Counted from the stretch's first letter, positions 54,853-63,738 are shown. The stretch: 64,000 bases of DNA from Pseudomonas sp. CROZ-RG-20F-R04-15 (GCF_022662375.1 NZ_JAKNQL010000007.1:210016-274015); one strand, 5' to 3'. Made by a program: numbers and translations. Notes: generated by a model from the letters alone, not told the origin.

Positions 54853-55401
54853 TTACTGGTAGTCGACGGTAAACGCGGCTTTGGCGTTGGCCGGACCGGA
54901 AGTGGCTGCGCCGGTGGCGACGTAGTTGGCGGTGAAGCGCAGCGGCTGGGTCAGGTCCAGATACGGCGAGGATTCCAGGCCCAGTTGCACGTCTTTGCCG
55001 GACGCATCCTTGATCTGCACGGCGACGTTGGTGGCCACGCCGGCTTCTGGCAGCAGGCCGATCCACTGGCCGCTGGAACCGGCGTTGCCGCTCAGCGAAA
55101 GGAACTTGACCACGGCTTTCTTGCCGGTGACGTTGCAGCCCGGTGCGGTGGTGTCGATGGTCAGGGTGAACGCGCCGCCACCCGCTACTGCGCCGGCCGT
55201 GGCCAGGGAGGTCGCCGGCACGCTGCCGAGGCCAACGTCGCCGGCACCGGCCGAACCGTTGAGGTCGGAAACCACGACCGGGCAGGTGTTGTCGGTCACG
55301 CTGCCGACAAAGTTGATTTCACCGTCAGCGGCCATTGCGGCTTGCGAAGCAGCTGCCAGAACCAGGGCCAGGGACAAACCTTTGAGCGCAAAATTTTTCA
55401 T
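54853..55401 (-). CDS. Fimbrial major subunit (pilin)
   Basis: The 182-residue protein has a signal peptide (ending AAMAADG) and the classical type 1 fimbrial domain. One disulfide is expected from C-terminal TTAPGCNVTGK and N-terminal DNTCPVVV. The end AAFTVDYQ carries the penultimate Tyr of the donor-strand/beta-zipper pattern, and a GINFVGSVTDNTC-like N-terminus is present as GEINFVGSVTDN. Start ATG 55401 follows GGAAGTGATC. It lies 285 nt after the adhesin gene, so it probably has its own promoter there. Confidence 0.93.
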   Translation of the reverse strand: MKNFALKGLSLALVLAAASQAAMAADGEINFVGSVTDNTCPVVVSDLNGSAGAGDVGLGSVPATSLATAGAVAGGGAFTLTIDTTAPGCNVTGKKAVVKFLSLSGNAGSSGQWIGLLPEAGVATNVAVQIKDASGKDVQLGLESSPYLDLTQPLRFTANYVATGAATSGPANAKAAFTVDYQ

Positions 55402-55685
55402 GATCACTTCCAGATATTGAGTAAATGTCCTTAAGCCCGAAGGCCCTGAGACGGATCGACGTCGCCATCCCGTCGGGGGCAGAGCGTGGCGTCTGAGGCT
55501 CATTATCGGGATGCGAATCGGGGCGCTATGTAGGGAAAATCCCTTTGCGTGTAGGAAAATTCCTAGCGCTGCTGTGCGATCAATAAGTCGTTGGCCAAAA
55601 AAACGCCCCGCCTCTGGCACCGCACGAAATGGGCGATGGCAAAGGGGAGCGTCGGGAAAAACAGGTGGATTGTTGTGGGGGGATT

Positions 55686-56747
55686 TCAGCGGTAAGTCAC
55701 GGTGAAACTCGCATGGCCATTAGCGGTGCCGGGCTGCGGCGTCGGCCCATCGCCGGTCTGGATATAACGGGCGCGGAGCGGCACTGACGTCACGCCGTTG
55801 ACGATCCGATTGAGGCGCACGGGCTGGCCCAGATTCATCGGCGTGCCGTTGTCCTGCAACACCTGAATGGCCACGCCTTGCGCCGTCGAATCGCTCGACA
55901 GGCTCAGGACACCGTTGGCCGCGTCGAGGATGGTTGAGGTCTTGTCGGCATCGATCTGAATGTTGGCGAAGTTGCCGTTGAAGTAGCCGTTGGTGTTCGA
56001 AGGGTAGTTGTTGCCGGCGATGCAGGCGTTGAGGGTAATGGCGAACGGCTGGTCCTGGGTGGTGGAGTTTTTGCCGTTGAACACGCGTTTTTCCCAGGTG
56101 CCCATTGGCACGTTGATCTGGTTGCCCGGTGCGGCGGGCAGGGAGCAGCCGGCCAGGGTCACGGTGGCGGTGAAGGTCAGGTCGAACATTGGACCCATGT
56201 CCGAAGTGCCAGTGGCGACCAGTTGGTTGATGGTGTGGGTGCCAGGCGCGATGTCACCGGTCTTGATCAGCGCATAACGCATCATCGCCTGGTTCATGTT
56301 CGCCTGGCTTGGAGCGGTGCGATTCATGTTGAAGGGAATGAATCGGTTGGGATTACCCGGCGGCGTAATCCAGGCGGCAGCGAAACCGGTCATGTAGATG
56401 GCCAGGCCAATGCCGGGCACGTTGGTCTGCAGCAAGGCATTGGCCGGCACATCCAGCACATCCACCGGAATGTTTACCACCACCGGACCGATCAGTGTTG
56501 TGTTGTAGGTGGCCGTGCCATAACACAGCAAGGTGTCACCGAAATTCAGCTGGCGCATGGTGCCGTTGGTGTTCAGCGTGGTGCCGATCGGCACGTCTCG
56601 CGGCGCGAACACCGCGCCGCCGGTGAGCGTCAACTGCTTGACCGTATTGTTGCCCGTCGCCCACGTGCAAGCCGCCATCGCCGGCGCCGCCATCAGCATC
56701 AACGCCGATGCGCCAAGCCCGCCCAGCATTCGTAACCCGATCTTCAT
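55686..56747 (-). CDS. Fimbrial adhesin/tip-type subunit
   Basis: The 353-residue protein is about twice the pilin length: signal peptide (ending APAMAAC), an N-terminal lectin-like domain (about 26-195) with Cys pair, and a C-terminal pilin domain ending GHASFTVTYR. This two-domain form is typical of tip adhesins. GAGGGCATACC precedes ATG 56747. It is the first gene of the gene set, whereas adhesins are more often last. Confidence 0.88.
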   Translation of the reverse strand: MKIGLRMLGGLGASALMLMAAPAMAACTWATGNNTVKQLTLTGGAVFAPRDVPIGTTLNTNGTMRQLNFGDTLLCYGTATYNTTLIGPVVVNIPVDVLDVPANALLQTNVPGIGLAIYMTGFAAAWITPPGNPNRFIPFNMNRTAPSQANMNQAMMRYALIKTGDIAPGTHTINQLVATGTSDMGPMFDLTFTATVTLAGCSLPAAPGNQINVPMGTWEKRVFNGKNSTTQDQPFAITLNACIAGNNYPSNTNGYFNGNFANIQIDADKTSTILDAANGVLSLSSDSTAQGVAIQVLQDNGTPMNLGQPVRLNRIVNGVTSVPLRARYIQTGDGPTPQPGTANGHASFTVTYR

Positions 56748-57082
56748 GGTGTATGCCCTCCTGAGAAGAAAACGGCCATTCAATGCAGGCTGACTGCATC
56801 TGGACGTTGTTGGCGTCGGCCAACGAAGGGCTGAATTATCAGGATCACAAGGGGCGCATCGAATAGTCGGCTTCCCGCTGGCTTGTAGGAAATTTCCCAG
56901 AGGTTTCGGCACCAACGAGATCAAGGTCAATCCGAGTCGTGATACCCGGAAGCAGGCAGCGATCCTTGATACTACGTTGATGCAACCCTGATGGGCACCG
57001 AGTCTTGAGCAAATTGATCGACTGAGTCTGAAAGGCAGCGGCGAATAATTCACCGCTTAACCCAAGCGTTTGCGCACCGCTT
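56748..57082. other. Intergenic region upstream of the pilus genes
   Basis: No gene could be supported; the ORFs here are out of context. It lies between the leftward SseB-like gene and the leftward adhesin and probably contains the pilus promoter, but no convincing boxes were identified. Confidence 0.4.
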
Positions 57083-57892
57083 TCAACACCGCTTCGATGT
57101 ACCACCAAAGCCAAACAATGAACGCAGTTTGCTGCCCAGCGTCCGCTCATAGAATGGAGTGGTTTGTGTAAAGAAGTAATCGCTCAGGTCCTGTTCACCT
57201 TCCTGAATGCGATACAGGCCAACGTCCTCGCCATCGGGTGCGGTGTCCCTGGCAACTTGACTGGCTTCGCGCAAGATCAATTCAATATCGCCGTCCGCTT
57301 CGATGCCAACCACCAGGTGAGGCTTTTCATCCGTCGTTACGTTGTACATCAGCGCCAGAAACCCACGCTTGATGTTGCGATGTCTGGCGAATAACGGCGT
57401 GAGCGCGTTCACCATCCTTGTCGGATATTGCGCTGGCTGCCCGAGTTGCACGTGGGCGTCTTTTTCCAATGTGCGTTGTGTGGTCCGGCCCATCTCGGGG
57501 GACAGCAGGTTTTGCACTTCTTCCGGGAGAAACTCTTTGCCATAGGGCGACTTCGGTTCCAGGAACAGCGGGGTGCCCAGTGTCATTTCAAACAGGGATC
57601 TGGCCGGAATTTCCAGATAGGACTCGCCACGAGCTATGGACTGTTCCAGGGTTTGCAACGAGGTAAAAAACGGGATGACTGCCGTGCCGTCCTGCTTTTC
57701 CCAATGTGCGATGCTGATTTGGCTGCCAGCCTCAAGGTCAATGTGCCCCTTGCCTGCGCCGGTGGAGCCTGGGACATAAACCATGGAGTTCAGCAGCGTC
57801 TTGAAAAAATCAGGTCGGCGGGCCGGTTCCTTCGCAGCCAACTCCAGCGATTGTTCTAGGGTGTTTTCTTCCTGGGTATTGCTGATGTCCAT
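57083..57892 (-). CDS. SseB-family protein
   Basis: The 269-residue protein (ATG 57892, GGAACGACCG upstream) has the two-part SseB layout: an N-terminal domain with TAVIPFFTSLQTLEQSIARG and ARSLFEMTLGTPLFLEPKSP, and a C-terminal domain beginning around LTPLFARHRNIKRGFLAL. Members are linked with serine sensitivity in E. coli and with T6SS regions in other genomes, but the function is not settled. No T6SS genes are next to it here. Confidence 0.85.
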   Translation of the reverse strand: MDISNTQEENTLEQSLELAAKEPARRPDFFKTLLNSMVYVPGSTGAGKGHIDLEAGSQISIAHWEKQDGTAVIPFFTSLQTLEQSIARGESYLEIPARSLFEMTLGTPLFLEPKSPYGKEFLPEEVQNLLSPEMGRTTQRTLEKDAHVQLGQPAQYPTRMVNALTPLFARHRNIKRGFLALMYNVTTDEKPHLVVGIEADGDIELILREASQVARDTAPDGEDVGLYRIQEGEQDLSDYFFTQTTPFYERTLGSKLRSLFGFGGTSKRC

Positions 57893-57938
57893 CGGTCGTT
57901 CCATAAAAACAGACAAAAAATGAATGGCAAAGAGTAGA

Positions 57939-58145
57939 TCAGTCGCTGCTGCACCCTAGCAGGATCCAGCGTTTCCCTTGAGCGTGTACGTCGTAGGCAA
58001 ACTCCCAGAAAACCGGATAACCCGGACGCCCCTTTACGTATCTGAAGGCGCTTATCTGGTCAGCCTCATCGACATGTGCAAGTCGCATCATTTCGCTGGC
58101 AAGTTGCGTGATTTCTTCGCGTTTAAAACTTTCATACGCCTCCAT
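57939..58145 (-). CDS. Small hypothetical protein
   Basis: The 68-residue protein MEAYESFKREEITQLASEMM ... AYDVHAQGKRWILLGCSSD is well composed and ends 46 nt upstream of the SseB-like gene, in the same orientation. There is no recognised domain, and the ribosome-binding site is weak. Confidence 0.5.
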   Translation of the reverse strand: MEAYESFKREEITQLASEMMRLAHVDEADQISAFRYVKGRPGYPVFWEFAYDVHAQGKRWILLGCSSD

Positions 58146-58292
58146 TGTTGTAACGGCTTGCCCGGCAGAATCGTGAGCAGGTTTTTACGCGCCTGTGAAA
58201 AGGTGAAGAAAAGCCTTCTGATAAATCTGAAATTTGATGGGGTAGGATGCTCACACACTGGAATAGCCTTCTTCATCAAGGACGCGACATTT

Positions 58293-58682
58293 ATGGAAAA
58301 CCTCTTTTCTCAAGTCAGCGAACGTTTGCATGATCGCCGATTCGCGGTAGCGGATAACACGCAGGGGTTGTCGGGTAGCGGGACGGTGTTTCATTACCGT
58401 GTTGAGGGTTCGGGCATTTCCGGCACTTACCAGGGCGGGCGGATTCGTATGGGGCATCAGGTTGGCCGCGTGACCGGCCCTGACACCATTGAGTTACTGT
58501 TTCATTGCCTGACAACCGAGAATGAAATGCTGTCCGGTTGGTCACGTGGCATTGTTGGCGTTAATGACGCAGGACGAACTACGTTGAGTTTTGTGTGGGG
58601 GTGGTTGTCCGGCGCAAGCGGCGGCGGGGAATCGAGTTATGTTGAGGTTGTGACCTGGCGCGAGCCCAACGATGTCGATTGA
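58293..58682 (+). CDS. Conserved hypothetical protein, beta-rich
   Basis: The 129-residue protein reads MENLFSQVSERLHDRRFAVA, then a Gly-rich beta sheet with repeated GSG and TYQGGRIRMGHQVGRV and a C-terminal GWLSGASGGGESSYVEV. The composition suggests a small beta-barrel or sandwich (calycin-like); I recognise similar proteins in pseudomonads without known function. ATG 58293 follows AAGGACGCGACATTT. The larger frame to 57978 overlaps the opposite gene and is rejected. Confidence 0.68.
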   Translation: MENLFSQVSERLHDRRFAVADNTQGLSGSGTVFHYRVEGSGISGTYQGGRIRMGHQVGRVTGPDTIELLFHCLTTENEMLSGWSRGIVGVNDAGRTTLSFVWGWLSGASGGGESSYVEVVTWREPNDVD

Positions 58683-59010
58683 CTACGTCATCCAAAGTTA
58701 CCGGTGGGAGCATCGGGCCGACGGTCTACACGCAATAGATGAGGGGCATTTGATGAGCAAACTGTCAGCAATGATCGCGCAAGCGAGTGCGGGGCTTTCC
58801 GTGCAGCAGCGTATTTCGGAAGAGCAGTGGACGGCAATTGCGCGGCAATGTGGGGACGAAGAGGTTGCTGAAATACGCGATCGAATTGACGCGCTGAGGG
58901 CTGAGTTGGCGACGGTTGAGGATTGGGATGGCGATACTCAGGATGAAATCCATTTGGCGATCTCACGCTTTTCCCGGATGTTGAGGAGCGCTACAGGGGA
59001 TGGTGGTTAA
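58672..59010 (+). CDS. Small hypothetical protein, overlaps upstream gene
   Basis: The protein has 112 residues from ATG 58672, which overlaps the previous gene by 11 nt; ATG 58753 with GAGGGG upstream is an alternative. It is acidic and helical in the C-terminal half (EEVAEIRDRIDALRAELATV). Unknown function; translational coupling with the previous gene suggests a pair. It is convergent with the anti-sigma gene (4-nt overlap). Confidence 0.6.
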   Translation: MSIDYVIQSYRWEHRADGLHAIDEGHLMSKLSAMIAQASAGLSVQQRISEEQWTAIARQCGDEEVAEIRDRIDALRAELATVEDWDGDTQDEIHLAISRFSRMLRSATGDGG

Positions 59011-59750
59011 GGGGTGTTTTGCAGGAGCTGACCGAGGGTCTGCAGTTCACCTTTTTCGACGTCGGAGACGAGGACGTAGCGCATGTGGTTTGCTTGCCAC
59101 GAGACGACGTTGAAGCCGCGGATTGATTGGGCTTGCTGAGGCTTGTCGGCGTCGGGGGTGGGCAGGATGAACACGTTGATGATGTGTTTGGCGTGGCCGT
59201 AGCTGAGGGCGGCGGCGGTTTGATGTTGCAGGTAATCGAGGCGGCCGCCCAGCAGCGGGAAGCCTTGCGCGGTGTAGTCGAACACCGGTGGCGAGAAGTC
59301 GAGTTTGCCGGTGAACCACGGTTTGACGGTGTGGCGATCAGAGGAGACGACGTCGTTGAGGTGTTCGCCCATCAGCGAGCGCACGTGGCTGGAGACGGCT
59401 TCGTCCATCAATGGTTGTTCGCTGCCGGGCGTGGCGACGTAAAGCATCACCGCCAGCGCTAACGCCGTTGCGGAAAACGCTGGGGCGAACCACTTGCGCC
59501 AGCGCTCCATAAAACCAATCGCGGGTGCTTCAGGCGTAAAGAGACTGGCGGCCAACGATGCAGGCGCCGGGTAATACGCAGCATGGCGCTTTACGCTGAC
59601 TTTCAGCGCTCTCACTTCCTCACACACCCGTGCACATTCCGCACACGCAGCCAAATGCGCCGCCACCTCCGCAGCCAAAGCCGAATCAAGTTCCTGATCC
59701 ACATAACCCTGCAACCGCACCCGGCACACCGGGCAATCAAGTTCATTCAT
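59007..59750 (-). CDS. Zinc-finger anti-sigma factor
   Basis: The 247-residue protein has an N-terminal ZAS-type zinc finger (C6, C9, then H32-x3-C36-x2-C39 in HLAACAECARV), a membrane helix (about 88-107) and a periplasmic domain ending YVLVSDVEKGELQTLGQLL. It overlaps the sigma gene by 8 nt. The HX3CX2C finger binds the sigma factor, and the single membrane helix places the sensor domain in the periplasm. Confidence 0.9.
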   Translation of the reverse strand: MNELDCPVCRVRLQGYVDQELDSALAAEVAAHLAACAECARVCEEVRALKVSVKRHAAYYPAPASLAASLFTPEAPAIGFMERWRKWFAPAFSATALALAVMLYVATPGSEQPLMDEAVSSHVRSLMGEHLNDVVSSDRHTVKPWFTGKLDFSPPVFDYTAQGFPLLGGRLDYLQHQTAAALSYGHAKHIINVFILPTPDADKPQQAQSIRGFNVVSWQANHMRYVLVSDVEKGELQTLGQLLQNTP

Positions 59751-60255
59751 GATCGTGCAACTTCAGTAATTCAACTTTGAGCATCGCGCGGGCCCGGGCC
59801 AGTCGCGACATGACGGTGCCGATCGGAATGTCGGCGACCAGAGCGATGTCTTTGTAGGGCAGGTCTTCGAGTTCTTTGAGCACGATCACCTCGCGATACG
59901 CTGGCGGCAGGGCGCTGAGGGCTTGCTGGAGCAACGCGGCGTTTTCCATGTGGATGGCCAGCAGTTCCGGGGTCTGGCTGTGGCTGAGCGCGCCTTGGTG
60001 TTCGCCGATGTCGTCGTCAATCGGCACCCAATGCCGCCCGGCCGAAGCTTTGAGCCAGGTATAGCTTTCGTTGCGCACGATGGTCAGGAACCACGCCTTG
60101 GCGTTGCCATCGGCGAAACGCTGCAAAAACCTGAAGGCGCGCAAGGCGCTTTCCTGCACGACGTCGCGCGCGGCGCTGTCGTTGCCGGTCAGCCAGCGCG
60201 CGAGGTTGTAGGCGGCGTCCAGATGGGGCGCTATCAGTTCCTCGAATTGCTTCAT
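59743..60255 (-). CDS. ECF-type RNA polymerase sigma factor
   Basis: The 170-residue sigma-70 group 4 factor has region 2 (FEELIAPHLDAAYNLARWLT, DVVQESALRAFRFLQRF) and region 4 with the DNA-binding helix (LPPAYREVIVLKELEDLPYK, then IALVADIPIGTVMSRLARAR). No extra domains. It is held by the anti-sigma factor encoded downstream. It probably drives its own operon and the divergent exported-protein operon from the shared inverted-repeat promoter region (60283-60361). Confidence 0.93.
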   Translation of the reverse strand: MKQFEELIAPHLDAAYNLARWLTGNDSAARDVVQESALRAFRFLQRFADGNAKAWFLTIVRNESYTWLKASAGRHWVPIDDDIGEHQGALSHSQTPELLAIHMENAALLQQALSALPPAYREVIVLKELEDLPYKDIALVADIPIGTVMSRLARARAMLKVELLKLHDHE

Positions 60256-60282
60256 GGTCGGTTCCGCACCGTCACACCTCTA

Positions 60283-60361
60283 TAACCGTGCTGCGTGGGC
60301 GTTTATTCCCGCAAAATTATTTATTTTTTTGCGCGGAATAAACCGCCGCCGCGCCGGGTTT
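60283..60361. promoter_or_regulatory. Divergent ECF-type promoter pair in a long inverted repeat
   Basis: GTTTATTCC-CGCAAAA (60301-60316) and TTTTGCG-C-GGAATAAAC (60327-60343) form a 16-bp hairpin with one unpaired base. The repeat carries GGAATAA on both strands. Sixteen nt downstream of each is GTTA (leftward, 60286-60283) or GTTT (rightward, 60358-60361). This symmetry fits -35/-10 elements for one sigma factor serving both directions. Confidence 0.6.
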
Positions 60362-60408
60362 CCCTCGTGTCAGCTACCTCACTGTAGTTCGCCCGCGAGG
60401 ACACACCG

Positions 60409-61377
60409 ATGGACATGCAAACAAAATCTCAACGCCGCACCGACGGCTTGCTCAACCCTGACCGGCGCTCGCTGCTCAAGTGCTCGGCGTGGGCCGGGGC
60501 CGGCGTCATTTGGGCCTTGCATGGCGGCATTCCGAAAGCCTTTGCGCTGGATGCAGCGGGCAACGTCAGCGACCCCAAAGCGTTGGCCAGCACCTTTCAT
60601 TTCGTGCAGATCAGCGACTCGCACATCGGTTTCAACAAGGAAGCCAATCCTGAACCGGTGAAGACTTTGCAGGTGGCGATCGACAAAGTGATCGCACTGC
60701 CGAAACGGCCATCGCTGATCCTCCACACCGGCGACATCACCCACCTGTCCAAAGCCGAAGAGTTCGATACTGCCGCGCAGTTGCTCAAGGCGCTGCCGGC
60801 GACCGTGCATTACGTGCCCGGCGAGCACGACACGCTCGATGCGGGCGGCGGTGCGCTGTATCTCGAACGCTATGGCAAGGGCACCAAAGGCAATGGCTGG
60901 TACAGCTTCGACGACCACGGCGTGCATTTCATTGCGCTGGTGAATGTCTTCAATTTTCAGGCCGGACGGGAAGCCAACCTCGGTGCCGAGCAACTGGCGT
61001 GGCTGGCCGATGACTTGCGCGCGGTGTCGAGCAGCACGCCCATTGTCGTGTTCACGCACATTCCGTTGTGGACGATCTATCAGCCATGGGGCTGGGGCAC
61101 CGAAGACGGCGATCAGGCGATCGCGATGCTGCGCAAGTACGGTTCGGTGACGGTGCTGAACGGGCACATTCATCAGGTCATTCAGAAAGTCGAAGGCAAC
61201 ATCACTTTCCACACCGCCCGTGGTACGGCGTATCCGCAACCGGCACCGGGCGCGGCACCGTCACCGGGGCCGATGACGGTGGCGGCGGATCAGTTGCGCA
61301 ATTATCTGGGGCTCACCGATGTGCGCGCGATACAGGGCGAGCATCCGTTGGCGCTGATCGATTCGACATTGGTTTAA
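60409..61377 (+). CDS. Tat-exported calcineurin-like metallophosphoesterase
   Basis: The 322-residue protein has a twin-arginine signal (NPDRRSLLKCSAWAGAGVIW). The catalytic domain has all metallophosphoesterase blocks: D-x-H (FVQISDSHIGF), GD (ILHTGDITH), GNHD-like VPGEHDTLD, H (VFTHIPLW) and GHIHQ near the end. It uses two metal ions to cleave phosphoesters in the periplasm; the substrate is unknown. It heads an operon with the cupredoxin gene, opposite the sigma factor. Confidence 0.92.
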   Translation: MDMQTKSQRRTDGLLNPDRRSLLKCSAWAGAGVIWALHGGIPKAFALDAAGNVSDPKALASTFHFVQISDSHIGFNKEANPEPVKTLQVAIDKVIALPKRPSLILHTGDITHLSKAEEFDTAAQLLKALPATVHYVPGEHDTLDAGGGALYLERYGKGTKGNGWYSFDDHGVHFIALVNVFNFQAGREANLGAEQLAWLADDLRAVSSSTPIVVFTHIPLWTIYQPWGWGTEDGDQAIAMLRKYGSVTVLNGHIHQVIQKVEGNITFHTARGTAYPQPAPGAAPSPGPMTVAADQLRNYLGLTDVRAIQGEHPLALIDSTLV

Positions 61378-61392
61378 GGGGAGGGCGCAACG

Positions 61393-61701
61393 ATGAAAAC
61401 GCGATTGGCGGGGCTGCTGTGTTTGCTGTTATCGATGCCAGTGTGGGCACAGGACGTGAAGATCGACATCAAGGAATTCATGTTCGGCCCCAAGGATCTG
61501 ACCGTAAGCGTGGGCACCAAAGTGACGTGGGTGAATGACGATCAGATCCCGCATACGGTGGCCGAAACCCACAAGGTATTTCGCTCGGGAGCGCTGGACA
61601 CCGACGACAGTTTTTCCTGGGTGTTCGATACGCCGGGGGAGTTTGAGTACTTCTGTGCGCTGCATCCGCAGATGATCGGGAAGATTATCGTGACTCAATA
61701 A
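61393..61701 (+). CDS. Periplasmic cupredoxin (plastocyanin/amicyanin-like)
   Basis: The 102-residue protein has a signal peptide (about 1-19) and a blue-copper fold with type 1 ligands H54 (IPHTVAE), C88, H91 and M94 (FCALHPQMIG). It is an electron carrier or copper carrier. It starts 15 nt after the phosphoesterase gene, so the two are co-expressed. The 3' end, including the stop codon, lies in a hairpin (61678-61708). Confidence 0.92.
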   Translation: MKTRLAGLLCLLLSMPVWAQDVKIDIKEFMFGPKDLTVSVGTKVTWVNDDQIPHTVAETHKVFRSGALDTDDSFSWVFDTPGEFEYFCALHPQMIGKIIVTQ

Positions 61702-61708
61702 TCTTCCC
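61678..61708 (+). terminator. Hairpin overlapping the cupredoxin stop codon
   Basis: GGGAAGATTAT and ATAATCTTCCC form a perfect 11-bp stem around a 9-nt loop. The TAA stop codon is in the right arm. No T-run follows, so mRNA protection is as likely as termination. Confidence 0.5.
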
Positions 61709-61762
61709 GGAAAACGTCCGTACTTTTGTGCTGCCAGGGTATCGTGCCGATTTTCATTACTG

Positions 61763-62389
61763 TCAGGACGCAGGTGCGGTGGCACGGGCCAAATCCCACG
61801 TGCGCATCACCTGCGTAATCGCTGCGTCAATGCTCTCAATCGGTGTGTCATCCCGAGCGAGGATGGAAATCCCTTGGAGGAAACTGTCAAACACCGTCGC
61901 CATCGCGGCTGCGTTCGTGTCCTCCGCTAACAGACCTTCTCGCACACCACGTTCGACACACGCTCGAATCCCGGCGCGTGTGCGGGCGCGGGAGTGGGTG
62001 AGGGCTTCGACGACACCGGCGTTTTCCGGGCTGGGCGCGCTCATGACGCCGAGGGTGACCATGCAGCCCTTGGGGTGGCCGTCATCGCATTGCATGCGTG
62101 CCGACTGGCGCAGCGCGGTCTCGATGGCTTGGCGTGGCGGCAGGGTTTCGTCCCACAGGCATTCGGTGACCTGGGCGAAGGTGGTGAGGTAACGCTGCAC
62201 ACACTCATCGAACAAGGCTTCTTTTGAGCCGAATGCGGCGTAGAAGCTTGGCGCGGAGATGCCACCGCCCAACTGCGCCTTCAACAGGGCGAGGGAGGTC
62301 GAGTCGTAGCCGTGTTGCCAGAACAATTGCATCGCCTGGTCAACGGCGTCGTCGCGATCGAATGTGCGGGGGCGACCGGTTCTGGCCAT
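61763..62389 (-). CDS. TetR-family repressor
   Basis: The 208-residue protein starts at ATG 62389 (GAGGAGTTTCTGCT). The N-terminal HTH is AVDQAMQLFWQHGYDSTSLA, then ISAPSFYAAFGSKEALFDEC. The C-terminal domain contains two cysteines (MQCDDGHPKGCMVTLG) in the loop region seen in AcrR/NemR-like members. It is divergent from the MFS gene 131 nt away and very likely represses it. Confidence 0.9.
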   Translation of the reverse strand: MARTGRPRTFDRDDAVDQAMQLFWQHGYDSTSLALLKAQLGGGISAPSFYAAFGSKEALFDECVQRYLTTFAQVTECLWDETLPPRQAIETALRQSARMQCDDGHPKGCMVTLGVMSAPSPENAGVVEALTHSRARTRAGIRACVERGVREGLLAEDTNAAAMATVFDSFLQGISILARDDTPIESIDAAITQVMRTWDLARATAPAS

Positions 62390-62424
62390 AGCAGAAACTC
62401 CTCGGAAAGTGATTTGGATACTAG

Positions 62425-62493
62425 TCGATACATAAGTCGTTGACAACGTGCCTCGGCTGCCGCCAGTATTTTATATCGATCGGTACGCAAGTC
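62425..62493. promoter_or_regulatory. Direct-repeat operator candidate between tetR and the MFS gene
   Basis: TCGATACATAAGTC (62425-62438) and TCGGTACGCAAGTC (62480-62493) match at 11 of 14 positions and lie 55 nt apart, about five helical turns, flanking the likely promoters in the divergent intergenic region. Confidence 0.5.
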
Positions 62494-62520
62494 TGAATTT
62501 CCAAACTCAAGGAGTTTCCC

Positions 62521-63738
62521 GTGACACCTTCAATGACTCTATCGGCAGCGCCCAAGCGCCTGCCCATCGGCGCCTTGCTGGCGCTGGCCATGACCGGCTT
62601 TATCTGCATCGTTACCGAAACCTTGCCCGCCGGGCTGTTGCCGCTGATCAGCGATGGTCTGGCGATTTCGCCTTCCATGGCTGGGCAAATGGTCACCGCG
62701 TACGCGCTGGGCTCGGTGCTGGCGGTGATTCCGATGACCATCGCCACGCGCGGTTGGCGTCGGCGCAATGTGTTGTTGCTGACGATTGTTGGTTTTCTGT
62801 TGTTCAACTCGATTACCGCGTTGTCGTCGCATTATGGTGTGACGCTGGTGGCGCGGTTTTTCGCCGGGGTTGCGGCGGGTCTGGCGTGGAGTCTGTTGGC
62901 CGGCTATGCGCGACGCATGGTCGAGCCGGATCAACAGGGCAAGGCGTTGGCGCTGGCCATGGTCGGTACGCCGATTGCCTTGTCACTGGGCGTGCCGCTC
63001 GGCACATGGCTGGGAGGCCTCGTCGGTTGGCGCACGACGTTCGGGCTGATGTCGGCCCTGACCTTGATCCTGATCGTCTGGGTGTTGGTGAAGGTGCCGG
63101 ATTATCCTCCGCAACCTGCGCATCAACGCCTGTCGCTGCGCCGCGTGCTGATCACGCCGGGTGTCCGACCGGTGCTGGCAGTGGTGATCAGCTGGATGCT
63201 CGCGCACAACATTCTCTACACCTACATCGCGCCGTTCGTAGCCCCGGCAGGGCTGGCCGATCGTGTGGATCTGGTTTTGCTGGTGTTCGGCATCGCCGCG
63301 CTGGCGGGGATCTGGCTGACGGCGAAACTGGTTGAGCCGCTGTTGCGCAAGACCGTGCTGGTAAGCCTGGCGACGTTTGCACTGGTTTGCGTGGTGTTTG
63401 GCTTTTTCGGGCGTATGCCGCAGGTGATTTACTTCGGCGTAGCGGTGTGGGGGTTGAGTTTTGGCGGTGCGGCGACCTTGTTGCAGACAGCGCTGGCAGA
63501 TGCCGCCGGTGATGGCGCCGATGTCGCGCTGTCGTTGAATGTGGTGGCGTGGAACAGCGCGATTGCCGGTAGCGGGGTGGTCGGCGGGGTGTTGCTGGAT
63601 CGATGGGGCGTCGCCTCGTTTCCCTGGGCGATGGTGGTGCTGGTGAGTGTGGGGTTTGTGATTGCCCGGAGTGCTCGGGCGTATGGGTTCAGAGCGGGGC
63701 CGCGTGGGGCGGGAGCGGCGGTCGTGGTTGGGCACTGA
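62521..63738 (+). CDS. MFS exporter, DHA1/AraJ-like (sugar or drug efflux)
   Basis: The 405-residue transporter has 12 membrane helices. The N-terminal half contains FICIVTETLPAGLLPLIS and motif A-like sequence, and motif C-like GTPIALSLGVPLGTWLGGLVGW in helix 5, as in the DHA1 SotB/AraJ/YdhP group. GTG start 62521 is preceded by AAGGAG at 7 nt. Divergent from the TetR repressor, hence probably induced by its substrate. Confidence 0.92.
   Translation: MTPSMTLSAAPKRLPIGALLALAMTGFICIVTETLPAGLLPLISDGLAISPSMAGQMVTAYALGSVLAVIPMTIATRGWRRRNVLLLTIVGFLLFNSITALSSHYGVTLVARFFAGVAAGLAWSLLAGYARRMVEPDQQGKALALAMVGTPIALSLGVPLGTWLGGLVGWRTTFGLMSALTLILIVWVLVKVPDYPPQPAHQRLSLRRVLITPGVRPVLAVVISWMLAHNILYTYIAPFVAPAGLADRVDLVLLVFGIAALAGIWLTAKLVEPLLRKTVLVSLATFALVCVVFGFFGRMPQVIYFGVAVWGLSFGGAATLLQTALADAAGDGADVALSLNVVAWNSAIAGSGVVGGVLLDRWGVASFPWAMVVLVSVGFVIARSARAYGFRAGPRGAGAAVVVGH

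Noticed and set aside
52041..54872. 943-codon rightward ORF
   Set aside because: Antisense shadow of the usher and chaperone genes; low-complexity Ala/Val/Gly composition and no domain, while the opposite strand encodes complete conserved proteins.
57978..58292. N-terminal extension of the gene at 58293
   Set aside because: It overlaps the opposite small gene and lacks a ribosome-binding site; ATG 58293 with AAGGA is better.
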